The notes under the pieces were generated by a model that saw nothing but the letters and a program-made list of their open reading frames with translations, had not been told where the DNA came from and did no database searches. 64,000 bases of DNA from Owenia fusiformis (taxonomy: Eukaryota > Annelida > Polychaeta > Sabellida > Oweniidae). The position numbers and the translations under genes were made by a program. Below are positions 51,554 to 61,630 of the stretch, piece by piece; position 1 is the first letter of the stretch; every line of letters begins with the position of its first letter. The stretch covers positions 32,450,867 to 32,514,866 of the forward strand of contig CAIIXF020000008.1 of NCBI GenBank assembly GCA_903813345.2. The letters are read 5' to 3'.

Positions 51554-51968
51554 TATAAAGCTCAGAATAAACATGAGTTGGTAAATTCACCATAAAATAT
51601 TATAGTAAATACCTATAATTGAGAAAGCTTGGCAGATCTACAGTAAATTCTAACTTTTGGCCATTGATCAGTAAAAGTCATTCTGTACAACTGCATACAA
51701 ATATTACAAATATGATTTGTTAAAGCATGTGAGCATACTTACCCATATTTTTAAATCTTGAATCTTTAAATATCCGTTTCTTCATCATAGATATCATTCT
51801 GATCTTACCAGTTAAAACAGTCAAATAAAAAATTAAAGTCAATTGGACTACCCCCTTATGTCAATTTAAACCCAATACTACTTCTGTAATGCCTATCTAT
51901 CAATTCCTGAATGAATGTACCCTTTTCACAGTTTGATTTTGAGTCTTTTATTAGCGATGTCTTTATTA

Positions 51969-52050
51969 ATACAGGGTGTCCATGGAGTCACTTTACAATT
52001 AAAATACAAAGTTTGCATAAAGCATAGAGACTTAATGGACACTGTGTATA
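51969..52050. mobile_element. 80-bp MITE fragment with CAGGGTGTCCAT ends
   Basis: 'cagggtgtccatggagtc' faces 'acttaatggacactgtgta'. The inside matches 4485-4540 ('acaattaaaatacaaagt'). Mariner-like termini. Confidence 0.6.
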
Positions 52051-52099
52051 TGGGCCACTGACTCTAATAAAAAAGAATGACAGTCATGTACACACTTAC

Positions 52100-52153
52100 C
52101 CTTCCTGATATGAAGTCACTGTTTCAGTTTTGGTTTTTACAATGTCAACATGA
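52100..52153 (-). other. exon-like islet (HVDIVKTKTETVTSYQEG)
   Basis: Acceptor gtctcccttttggtacag and donor GGAAGG|gtaagt bound 54 bp, phase 2 in and 2 out, reading (x)HVDIVKTKTETVTSYQEG. Both splice sites are strong and the sequence looks coding. No partner exon in matching phase was found with certainty. Confidence 0.35.
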
Positions 52154-52214
52154 CTGTACCAAAAGGGAGACTAAGGTTTAACCATTGAAAATGATTTATT
52201 TTGGTCATCCAAAT

Positions 52215-52372
52215 AACACACTTTCTTTCTCAAAATTTGAACGAGCTTCCTAATTTTCTTTCATTTCTATACAATTTGGAGTATTGACTACATCCCTGGT
52301 AACTTTATTTCTCGCAGATTCCACTCTTTTCCACTCTATTTTGCATTTCAAAACACAACCATCATGATATTT
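52215..52372 (-). repeat. dispersed 150-bp repeat, copy 17
   Basis: 'ctcaaaatttgaacgagctt', 'atttctatacaatttggagt', 'ttccactcttttccactcta', 'catttcaaaacacaaccatc'. Confidence 0.88.
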
Positions 52373-53339
52373 GAGCTACAGGAAAAGGATGAGGAAGTGG
52401 GTTATAAGGAAACATCTTCATGTTCCCATTATCCTCTTGAACTAAACAAAAATGTAAATGTTTTCATATGTTTGTCCCCTTTTCAAACACAAAAAGGTAG
52501 GATCAGAAATACCAAAAATTGGAATCAGCTGAAAAAACTTAATAGTATATAATGGTATGTAGTTGATATTTGAAAATGTATGTAACATGCCAGGAAATCA
52601 GGCAGTCTATTTAGATTTTGTAGTCTAAAAAGAAGAATATGTATTGTCATTTCTAACTTATTTAAGAATAGGAGGTCACATGAGAGGATATGGTGGAGAA
52701 CAGAAGATGAATTATAATAGGCTAGAAAAGATAAATGGAACGTAACCACCATTTCTACATTTACCCCAAATCCTGAATGCATTAACGAAACACTACTCAA
52801 AATTACATTTGGATGGGAGTTGTTAAACCTGAATATAGACAATAACCCAAACCTAACTATAATCCTGGACAGGGTATATCATAGTAACTGTTCTCCTCCA
52901 ATTATAGACAACTTACCCATTTATGGTATATACCATATGAAAGCTTATCCAAATATTGACTTATTGAATCAAATTAGTTCTGCATTAAGCCTCTGTACCC
53001 CTTTCAACTTCTCTCCAGGGGGAGGGGGGGGGGCTTGAGAGAGGATTTAAGGATAAGGATGTACAAGGATGTACAAGGATTTAGCAAGACTAAAATTTTG
53101 ATAAGGCTCAACCTTGACCAAAAAAAATTTGATAAGGCTCTACCTTGATACATATTTTGTATCCATCAATTTAGTAGCCTTGTGCTATTCTAAGATTTAC
53201 TATAAGAATGCTACCTTACAGCATATGGTAGTACTACAAGATAGGCTATGGTTGCTGTGAAATGTGGTAATGAAATAAATATGGGGAAAATGATTAATTT
53301 GAGTTCTCTATGTTTGAGTAATTGAGCTCAGTAGTGAAA

Positions 53340-53770
53340 CACATAAAGTTAAACACCTCTATAAGTCAGACACCTGAGTTATATAAAGCTCTTCTTAAAG
53401 GCAAACATCTAAACAGTAAACACCTCTCTGATTGTTGAATACTAGACCCTTTTGAAAATCAAGCATCTTATACAGTAAAACACCCCTTTGTAAGTCAAAC
53501 ACCTCTTTGTGAGTCAAACACCTTTTTGTAAGTCAAACACCTTTTTGTAAGTCAAACACCTCTTTATGAGTCAAACACCTTTTTGTGGGACAAACTTATT
53601 TTTGTAAGCCAAACATCTGAAGTTAAACACCTCAATCAGGTACCAAAAGCCAAATCTGGGAAAAACTGTTTGAAGGACAGGTAATTTGTGCAATACACAA
53701 AAATACATCATCAGTAAACATTGTTCTTGTAAACACCTCTCTGTAATGAACACATGGTAAACACCATTTT
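53340..53770. repeat. 20-bp 'agtcaaacacctctttgt' array
   Basis: The unit 'aagtcaaacacctctttgtg', best kept at 53480-53600 and diverged on both sides. The AAACACCTCT word is also the subrepeat of the acagtaaaacct MITE family and of the array at 61.3 kb. Confidence 0.85.
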
Positions 53771-53870
53771 TTAGAATATAAACTACATGGCTGTTTCCTT
53801 TATTTCTTGCTGATTTCACTCTTTTCCACTCTATTTTGCATTTTTAACCTGAAATAACAATGATATTTTA
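53770..53870 (-). repeat. dispersed 150-bp repeat, copy 18 (partial)
   Basis: 'tttcctttatttcttgctga', 'tcactcttttccactctatt'. Confidence 0.78.
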
Positions 53871-53941
53871 ATGATGTTATCTTACTAGAGGGGTGAAGTA
53901 AGTTATGCAATAAAATGGAAACCCATGAATAAAACAGTCAT

Positions 53942-54115
53942 GGCAGCCATGCTTACTTTATTCTCTCTCATTGTAATCTGTATAAACTGTCTGATTTCTC
54001 GCATTTTTATAGAATTCAGGTGTCGACGACATGCCTGTTTACTTTATTCCTTGCTGATTCCACCTATTTCCTCACTATTTTCGATTTTAAACATGAACAT
54101 CAGAATATTTTTTGA
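53942..54115 (-). repeat. dispersed 150-bp repeat, copy 19
   Basis: 'aaactgtctgatttctcgca', 'catgcctgtttactttattc', 'cttgctgattccacctattt'. Confidence 0.85.
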
Positions 54116-54204
54116 TGGGACTGGTTTATTTTTCTAGTAGAGTGTTAATGTAACTGTTAACACATCACACTGTTTGATTACATAAGAGCACATGTTGTGC
54201 TCAA

Positions 54205-54365
54205 AGATTACCATGGTGATCAGGTTTTCAATTGGAAAATAGAGTGGAAAAGAGTGGAATCAACAAGGAATAAAGTGAACAGACATGTAGCCAACATTTT
54301 GAATTGTAAAGAAATACAAGAATATAAAGTAGGTCATTCAAATTTTAGAGAGAAATTGTGTGAAA
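54205..54365 (+). repeat. dispersed 150-bp repeat, copy 20
   Basis: 'agagtggaaaagagtggaat', 'caacaaggaataaagtgaac', 'agtaggtcattcaaatttta'. Opposite in orientation to copy 19, about 100 bp away. Confidence 0.88.
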
Positions 54366-55335
54366 TGTACAACTAGGGAAAATTTTGGCGTGGGCACCTA
54401 AAAGATAAGATTTGAAAGGTGAAATATCATTCACTTACTCCCTCTATTAGGTATTGTATTTCTTCGGGGTCATTGGATATGAAACATGAGTCAATTGAGT
54501 ATATACAATATGTATGTGTTATAATCAAAATGTCAAATTAAACCTTTTGTTTTATTCATTGGTAAGTTTTGTTTGGCTTTTAGAAGTTTTTTCTGCTTGA
54601 AGTATTTCCTGTCCTTGAAAAGAACAAATAACGAATGAACTTTGTCACTATTATAATTGTGTTATGTTACTAAGCACAACCATTAATTTCATTCCATAAC
54701 CTTTCCTTGTCCAACCAAATTCCATAACACAACCTCATATTTAACAAATTCCATTGCACAACCCAATAACTAATAACATACATATTGATTACAATATTGT
54801 ACATAAAGGTATATGTTTGACATATTGATAGTAATTCGTCTACATAAATGTGTTCTTTTACTATTTCCCATTTCCTTTCCTGAAACCACATTTTTCTGTT
54901 TCACTTAAAAACACAGCTCATGGCTGAGGAGAAATGAGATCACAGTTTATCATTATCATGATGATACTATGTAAAGAAAATATACAAAACCTACACTAAA
55001 ATGCACTTAAATGTACTTAGATTGCACTTAATCAATCACTCAAATGATGAAATTCCTCAAATTCTTTGACCCATTATGATAACACCAGCTTCTTCTCTTT
55101 CCTTTATAGCTAAGAGAGGGTTTAATAAATCATAAGAAACTGACCTGTTTTCTTAATTGTGTTACATTCCTTAAAATGATATCAGCTATCTGACTGGGAT
55201 ATACTTAACATATCCCATTTATTTTCACATAAATCAATTAGATATGCTATGGCTTTATAAAACACAGTGATATCCACTTGGTACCATTTCATCTGGCATC
55301 AAGTAAGCATTGTAGTTTGTAGCTTTTTGTACACT

Positions 55336-55366
55336 GTAGTGACCATGTCATTTACATGACATGGTT
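55336..55366. repeat. short hairpin ACCATGTCAT / ATGACATGGT
   Basis: 10-bp arms with a four-base loop. No flanking terminator or gene to assign it to. Confidence 0.6.
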
Positions 55367-55621
55367 ATTGGATCAATAAAATATATATATTAGAGAGACA
55401 ATGGGAGGGGGTATGCTATAGCATTCCACAAAATCTGGGCCTTATGACAGCCTTCCTTACATAATCTGATAATGGTTATTTCCTGAATGAAATTAAAAAT
55501 AGCACATCATCTAGTGATAATATACTACAGTATATATTTATAGTCTGTGCTCCTACATGTAGTAAGAAAACATCTGGCCATTCCAAAATCCACAAATTCT
55601 CTCACAATGTTGATCAAACCT

Positions 55622-55755
55622 TTTCATATTTTCCCATTTCAAAATAAAATTAAAAGTGTTGACTACACGCCTGTTTACTGTATTCCTTGCTGATTCCACT
55701 CTTTTCCACTCTATTTTGCATTTTAAAACATTAAAGTCACGATATTTCCAACATA
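55622..55755 (-). repeat. dispersed 150-bp repeat, copy 21
   Basis: 'aaaagtgttgactacacgcc', 'tgtttactgtattccttgct', 'cttttccactctattttgca'. Confidence 0.87.
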
Positions 55756-57081
55756 GGCAGGTAAGGTTACAATTGCTTCTATTTTACTATCATCACCCTA
55801 ACAGATTTCTTTATCAAAAACACTGATCCTGGTGAGAGCAGTGAGGTTACTTGGCATTCTCCAAGCTCCTCCCTTGAATGCATTTTTTTCCCTCTGCGGA
55901 ACCTTGAATCAGTGTTTCCCAGTGAGAGGAAGATTCAATAGGTTTTTAGTTTTATGAATTCAATAAATTGCTATACATGTATGTTATACCATTTTGAATT
56001 ACGTGCAAATATTTTCTAAATTGTGTGTAAATTAATTCTGAACTTGATCCATTAACTGTCATTACTGATCAATCTAGGTTCGAATTCACTTCTTGAAAAT
56101 AATCCTTTCTGATCCCACAGAGCCAATCAGAGTTCGTCGGCGAAATACAAACAACTTTCTATATGGTCATATCAACACATATAAATTTGCGAGCCATGTA
56201 AATTTTGCATTGATTTGTGTCATTTTCTTAATGGAGCCCTCGTTTTCTTTCTTTAAAATGACACAAATTCTTAGCCAACCAATCCAGTTTTATCCAAAAT
56301 GTATTGGAATTTTAACCCTTATTTAGGTCATTTAGGATAATTTTTGTATTTTTATTGCAGCTTTTAAACAAATAAATAAAATAAACAAAATAAGTAATCC
56401 AGTTGACTTTCTCAATTCAAGTAGGATTTTTAAATGTCAGGGCTTACCAGCTTTGTTATATTTTCTTGTAAATATTGTTATATGGTTTATTCAATCAAAT
56501 AACTTTGAAATCCAACTAAAGAACTTTGTCCCCACCTAAACTTACTTAAAGTGTGTCTAGTACAAATGTTTTGTGATGTTCCAATATGTTATAAAAATAA
56601 ATAGACTAAACACATACAAACAGCAGAGATCTCTCCAGTAAGTTTGGTTATGGTAGGGAATTAATGGTTGTGCTTGTGTAGATTGAATATAAATTTAAAT
56701 GAAAATTGCATTATTGAAAAATTATGTGACAGATTATCTTGTCACTTAATTCCTAAAGTCTAGGGTTCAATTCTTTTGTGACAGGAAATCGCATCACTCA
56801 CAAAAGTCAAGAGGTAAATCTACATACACGTCTACAATATCATCAGTCTATTTCATAATTTTTCTCCTGACTAAAATGCTATTGAAACTCATGTCTCCAA
56901 AGTACATGTATACCCATTCTGTAACTCATCTCATTTTTTTCTTAGAATAGACACTAATTATTCAAATGACTTGCCATGATATTACATGATGATATGATAG
57001 TACTACAGTATATACTATAACCTATGCTACAGCAGAACATAGAGAAAACATAGTACTATGATATAACAGAACAACACTTAC

Positions 57082-57123
57082 CTGTATCTGGTCTTATCAT
57101 ATTGTCAAAATCAAACATTGAGT
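57082..57123 (-). other. exon-like islet (DSMFDFDNMIRPDT)
   Basis: Acceptor ttgtgtatgtgcag, 42 bp, donor ACAG|gtaagt. Phase 1 on both sides. It joins in frame to the islet at 57194-57251, giving TATDSMFDFDNMIRPDTG. Acidic and hydrophobic residues alternate; not recognised. Confidence 0.42.
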
Positions 57124-57193
57124 CTGCACATACACAAGGTACAATAAATATTATGTTTATATGACACCAAAAAACAGCCTGACCTAAGTTTAC

Positions 57194-57251
57194 CTGTGGC
57201 AGTGTTTGCGGTTGTAATACTTCCTGCTTTTGGACTTGGTATGTTATAGGA
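57194..57251 (-). other. exon-like islet (SYNIPSPKAGSITTANTAT)
   Basis: Acceptor tatacctggtttgag, 58 bp, donor ACAG|gtaaac. Phase 0 in, 1 out, so it fits the next islet 70 bp downstream. The Ser/Thr/Ala-rich content suggests a linker or cytoplasmic tail. Confidence 0.4.
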
Positions 57252-59011
57252 CTCAAACCAGGTATATTCAAATTAAAAAACGTTCAAGACTGATATTATT
57301 TAATAGAAATGAGCAATGAGGTGCGATTCAGGGTCTGATTTGTACTTTCTGATGTTGCCCTTTGTGCCTTACCACAGACTCTGAGCTTCAGTTTTCTAAC
57401 CAGTAGCACATGCTTGTTCCGTGCCACAAGAACAAGTAAAAATTGATAAGTTCAGGTAGAAGTTATGATTAATTAGCCATTTGATAAGGCTAGAATTGAA
57501 TCCAGTATTATTATCAAAACTGGAGATGTAATCAAGGTACAGAAGTTCCAAACTTTCAAAAAAATAATTTTGAGAAATGTTGTTTTGAAATAATATTTTG
57601 ATTCTGACCTAGAATTGCATGTATCAAGCTTTTATGATCCCTAAAACCATTGGATGTGAAGTAAGTAAGAGTGTAGACTGGGAGGTGATGGGGGGGGGGG
57701 TAAGAGATTTGATGGGAGACTAAAACGGGGATTTAATATTTGAGTGTAAATATATGTATATAGCTGGATTTTTTCTTTCTTTATACTTTTCCCATTATTA
57801 CATCTGATAAAATGCCAAATATTTGTACTTGATTGTAGGCCAAACCTCTGAATGAGTGTAATTTGCTGAGAAGTACAATCTAGTGCATAGCCTTAATAAA
57901 AACCCTAAATGGTCCAAGTAAATGAGAAGAGGCATTTATCAATTTTCATAGAGCTATGCCTTTGACTGTATGGTCACATGTTGATAGACTTAATAATGCT
58001 CAAATGTCTTTTAGCATGAGAAGAACATGTACATGGATATAGCCTAAATAAAATTGAGAAAAAGAAATTGAGGGAAATTGAGACACTTATATTTCCTTGC
58101 AGATGGGCCTTTGACTGTATGCTGTATGGACATGTTAAGTTTGGTTTAATATACTTGAAAGATACAGTCCAATGAATAGCCACCAAAATAGCCTCATTGG
58201 TATAAGCATGGGTTTTTTGAAAGCCCATGGTATAAGTAATAAGTAGAGGTCTTCCTCGATTTTCTGTGACTGTGCATTATCCTGTGTGGTCAATTGGATA
58301 TCTCAAGACTTTACAAGAGGATCATTGAGTCATTCTCAAGAAGGTCAAGAGTAATTCCACTCAAACAGACACAGAAACATCTCAAGATATGTAATTATTT
58401 GCTCTGGTTTTAGAGCAATCAATGAACTATTCATGCTATGGACACTTCAGAAGTATAACATGGGATCACTAGGAATGCTTGGCCCATTTATGACTCAGGA
58501 TCTCATATTTTCATCTCATGATTTGGTTATTCAGATCTGTAAATTGCCAATAATCAAATGTTACTTTGTAATGGGAACTGACCATTTGGGAATTTTACAC
58601 GAGAAAAATAATTATAGTACGATATTGTTAATATATTGAGAGTGTTCTAAGCCTAATGTATACTGATGTAAACTATAATGTATACTAATATATACTGATG
58701 TAATTACTAATAAGTTCAGTTTTAATTATTTTTTGAGTTGTTATTTATTTCAATTTTTTACCAGAGAGCAAAATAGGAAAAATAAACAAGTGACTGAATG
58801 GAGCAGGGGGGGGGGGGTGACTGCACTGGTTTGCACTTCAATGTTGAAGGCCTAAATGTCCTCATACTGTCATTCCTCCTCATCGTATATTCCAAATGAA
58901 TAGTACAGACTATAGGTCCCACAATGCTCTGTCCTGATTTTGAGTCTGATAGACTCATGTAACAAAAGGTCCCAACCTATACATAACTGAACCAATTAAA
59001 CCCACCAATCA

Positions 59012-59168
59012 AATATCAGGATGGTCATGTTTTTAAATGGAAAATAGAATGGAAAAGAGTGGAATCAGCAAGGAATAAAGTAAACAGGCATGTAGTCAGC
59101 ACTCTAAATTGTAGAGAAATGCAAAAAAATCAGGCAGTTCATTCAAATTTTAGAGAGAAATTGAGTGG
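59012..59168 (+). repeat. dispersed 150-bp repeat, copy 22
   Basis: Near-consensus: 'aaaagagtggaatcagcaag', 'gaataaagtaaacaggcatg', 'tagtcagcactctaaattgt', 'aggcagttcattcaaatttt', 'agagagaaattg'. Confidence 0.92.
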
Positions 59169-60109
59169 AATCAGCATGAGCAGAAAGGTGACATTTCTCT
59201 AACACCACATGGCCATGTCTGATATTTCATAATATACTTTAATTCCCAGTGGTACACGGCTGCAAAGCATCATTTTGATTGAGACTAAGAGGAGCAATCA
59301 GACAACAGCACATTCTCAATCAATTTCTATTTGGAGAATTTGAAAATGCATTCCATTTGGAAGGAACTGGACTTTCCATCTCTAAATTAGAGCTAGAATT
59401 TTACTGCCATGTACCAACCTGTAGTGTTCAGGGTGAAAATGTCCCACAGCCATTTAAGAATCCATTCCCATCCATGTTTGAGAATTTGGAGAATCAGAAA
59501 AATTTGGGGAATTTGAATCACCAGCTGAGTCTTGGACATTTTTTGAAACACATTATATAGGGAAGGACCATTTGGTATTGGGGGCCTAGATTTTCACCCA
59601 AAATATTCTAGACGAAAGGTTTGCGATGAGAGGTAAAAGTCCATGTGTTACATATTGTAAGGAAAGATTAATGGGGGAGGGGGGTTACTGGTATATATTT
59701 AAAAAAAGTTAAAGGTCCCTCCCCAAAAGTGGTTAAACACCTCCAAGTTGTACTCTGTAATTTCATGTAATAATATTTTTCTTTCAATATTGAATATTAT
59801 GTAAACCATATTGAGAAAAGGATAAGAATAATACATGAGGGTCAAATTGCTTTAAAAGGTTTCTAGTTATGCAACAAACAAAAACAAACTTTTAAAGCCA
59901 TTGCTTTCTATAAAGCTGGGGAGGGCCTGATATATTAAAAGTACAAGCCAGTTTCCTGTTTTGGATATTCATAATCTTAAGATATTTGAATTTTCACTCC
60001 ACAAAGTGTAAATTGTAAGTCTTGCATAAAGCCCTTTTACCCCCCCCCTCATTCTTTTTCCCTGTCTCTGAACCCAGAGCCAAAAGGCCCAATAATGCCT
60101 AAAAGGCCT

Positions 60110-60300
60110 GTATATTCAAACACCTCTCTAATTTGAACACCTCTCAATGTGAAAGCTTTTTTCAGTCCAAATTTAGGCCAAATCTTTTTTATCAGTCATA
60201 GGCTTCCAATTTAAGAAACCTTGAGAAGTGAAAACCTACCATCCAAATACTTTAGGCCAGTTCCAGTAATGTTTGGATTATACAAGTTTTTCTGTAATCG
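60110..60300. repeat. diverged 'acagtaaaacct' MITE-like repeat
   Basis: 'aaacacctctctaatttgaa', 'cacctctcaatgtgaaagc' and 'ggccagttccagtaatgttt' in the order seen at 47.8 and 50.9 kb. Confidence 0.6.
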
Positions 60301-60448
60301 ACTGGACTGTGGACATTGAAAACTCCTTGAAATCAGTGCTTCAGTCAGCTTGCCATAATAAAGTAGCCAACTACAAGTGACTTATCTCTGCCATTGAAAG
60401 ATAAGGCCATTGTCTAGGATTACCTGACATACAGTACATATACTATAC

Positions 60449-60689
60449 CAGGCCCGTAGCCAGGGGGGTTTGATGGGTTCAGTACATATACTATACCAGG
60501 CCCGTAGCCAGGGGGGTTTGATGGGTTCAAGTGAACCCCCTCCGCCTGGCCAAAAAATCTTTCAAAAGCATGCAGTCTTTCACCATTCTGAGCATCTTTG
60601 GCCATTTTTGGACCAAAATTGTCACAAGTGAACCCCCCTGGAATTTTTCAAAAAGTGAACCCCCTTGGCAAATCCTGGCTACGGGTCTG
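60449..60689. mobile_element. 'CAGGCCCGTAGCCAGG' MITE with 9-bp target duplication
   Basis: CAGGCCCGTAGCCAGG faces CCTGGCTACGGGTCTG. The flanks are ATACTATAC on both sides (60440-60448 and 60690-60698), a 9-bp target duplication as made by Mutator-like transposases. The left 48 bp, including flank and TIR, are tandemly duplicated (about 60432-60479 and 60480-60527). Non-coding. Confidence 0.88.
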
Positions 60690-61239
60690 ATACTATACAT
60701 ATATGCACTAAATACTATGAGGAATATCATGCATATGCAACATGAACAATTGTAATGATTTGTCAAATCATAGATGTAACCCTCTACATCTATCATCTCA
60801 TTTCAAATCTTTATACATTCTCTCCCTCTACCGAGAATTTATGGCGACCCAAACTTGAGAAGAAGGGAGCTGGGGAGGGGTTACAATTTTCTAAGGGGCC
60901 ACAGGCTCTAACCCAAGAAATGATATGGTACACAAGTGGCCAAGAATCAAATTTTAATACATGTGTATATTATGAGCAGATAAAATATTCTAATATAAAT
61001 GCATCGAAAGTCTTTATATGTGGAATAAAAGGATTGACAACCAGGATGTAAATATCTAAAATTTCAATCTCATAAACTTATCTGCTTATATTAAAGTATT
61101 ATGTAAAATTAATAGAAATATAGATACTGGTACAACTGCATCATGATAAACCATGACATCTCATTTCTTCTCAGCCCTGGTGAAACACAAAAATGCTATG
61201 AGTATCAGAATGGTACAAATGACTTTTACATGTGAATAA

Positions 61240-61630
61240 TAAGACTTCAAGTGAGCAGGAAACACCTCTGTGAGCAGTAAACACCTCTATAGTAAGCGAT
61301 AAACACCTCTATAGTAAGCGGTAAACACCTCTACAGTAAGCAGTAAACACCTCTATAGTGAGCAGTAAATACCTCTATAGTGTGTAGTAAACTACAGTGA
61401 GCAGTAAATACCTCTATAGTGAGTAGTAAAGTACAGTGAGGAGTAAACACCTCTATAGTGAGTAGTAAACTACAATGAGCAGTAAACACCTCTATAGTGA
61501 GTAGTAAACACCTCTATAATAAACAGTAAACACCTCTATTGTGAGTAGTCAACTACAGTGAGCAGTAAACACCTCTATAGTGACCAGTAAACACCTTTTT
61601 AGTAAGCAGTAAACACTTCTTTAGTTACAA
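61240..61630. repeat. 22-bp 'agtaaacacctctatagtgagc' array
   Basis: About 16 units, some shortened ('agtaaactacagtgagc'), with a higher-order alternation in the middle. No coding frame. Confidence 0.92.

Noticed and set aside
56079-56091. GGTTCGAATTC resembling a tRNA B box, possible tRNA or SINE
   Set aside because: No A box at the right distance, no cloverleaf, no repeat partner in the window.
59279-59560. 93-codon plus-strand frame MRLRGAIRQQHILNQF...
   Set aside because: No recognisable domain, no splice support, and frames of this length occur throughout the window by chance.
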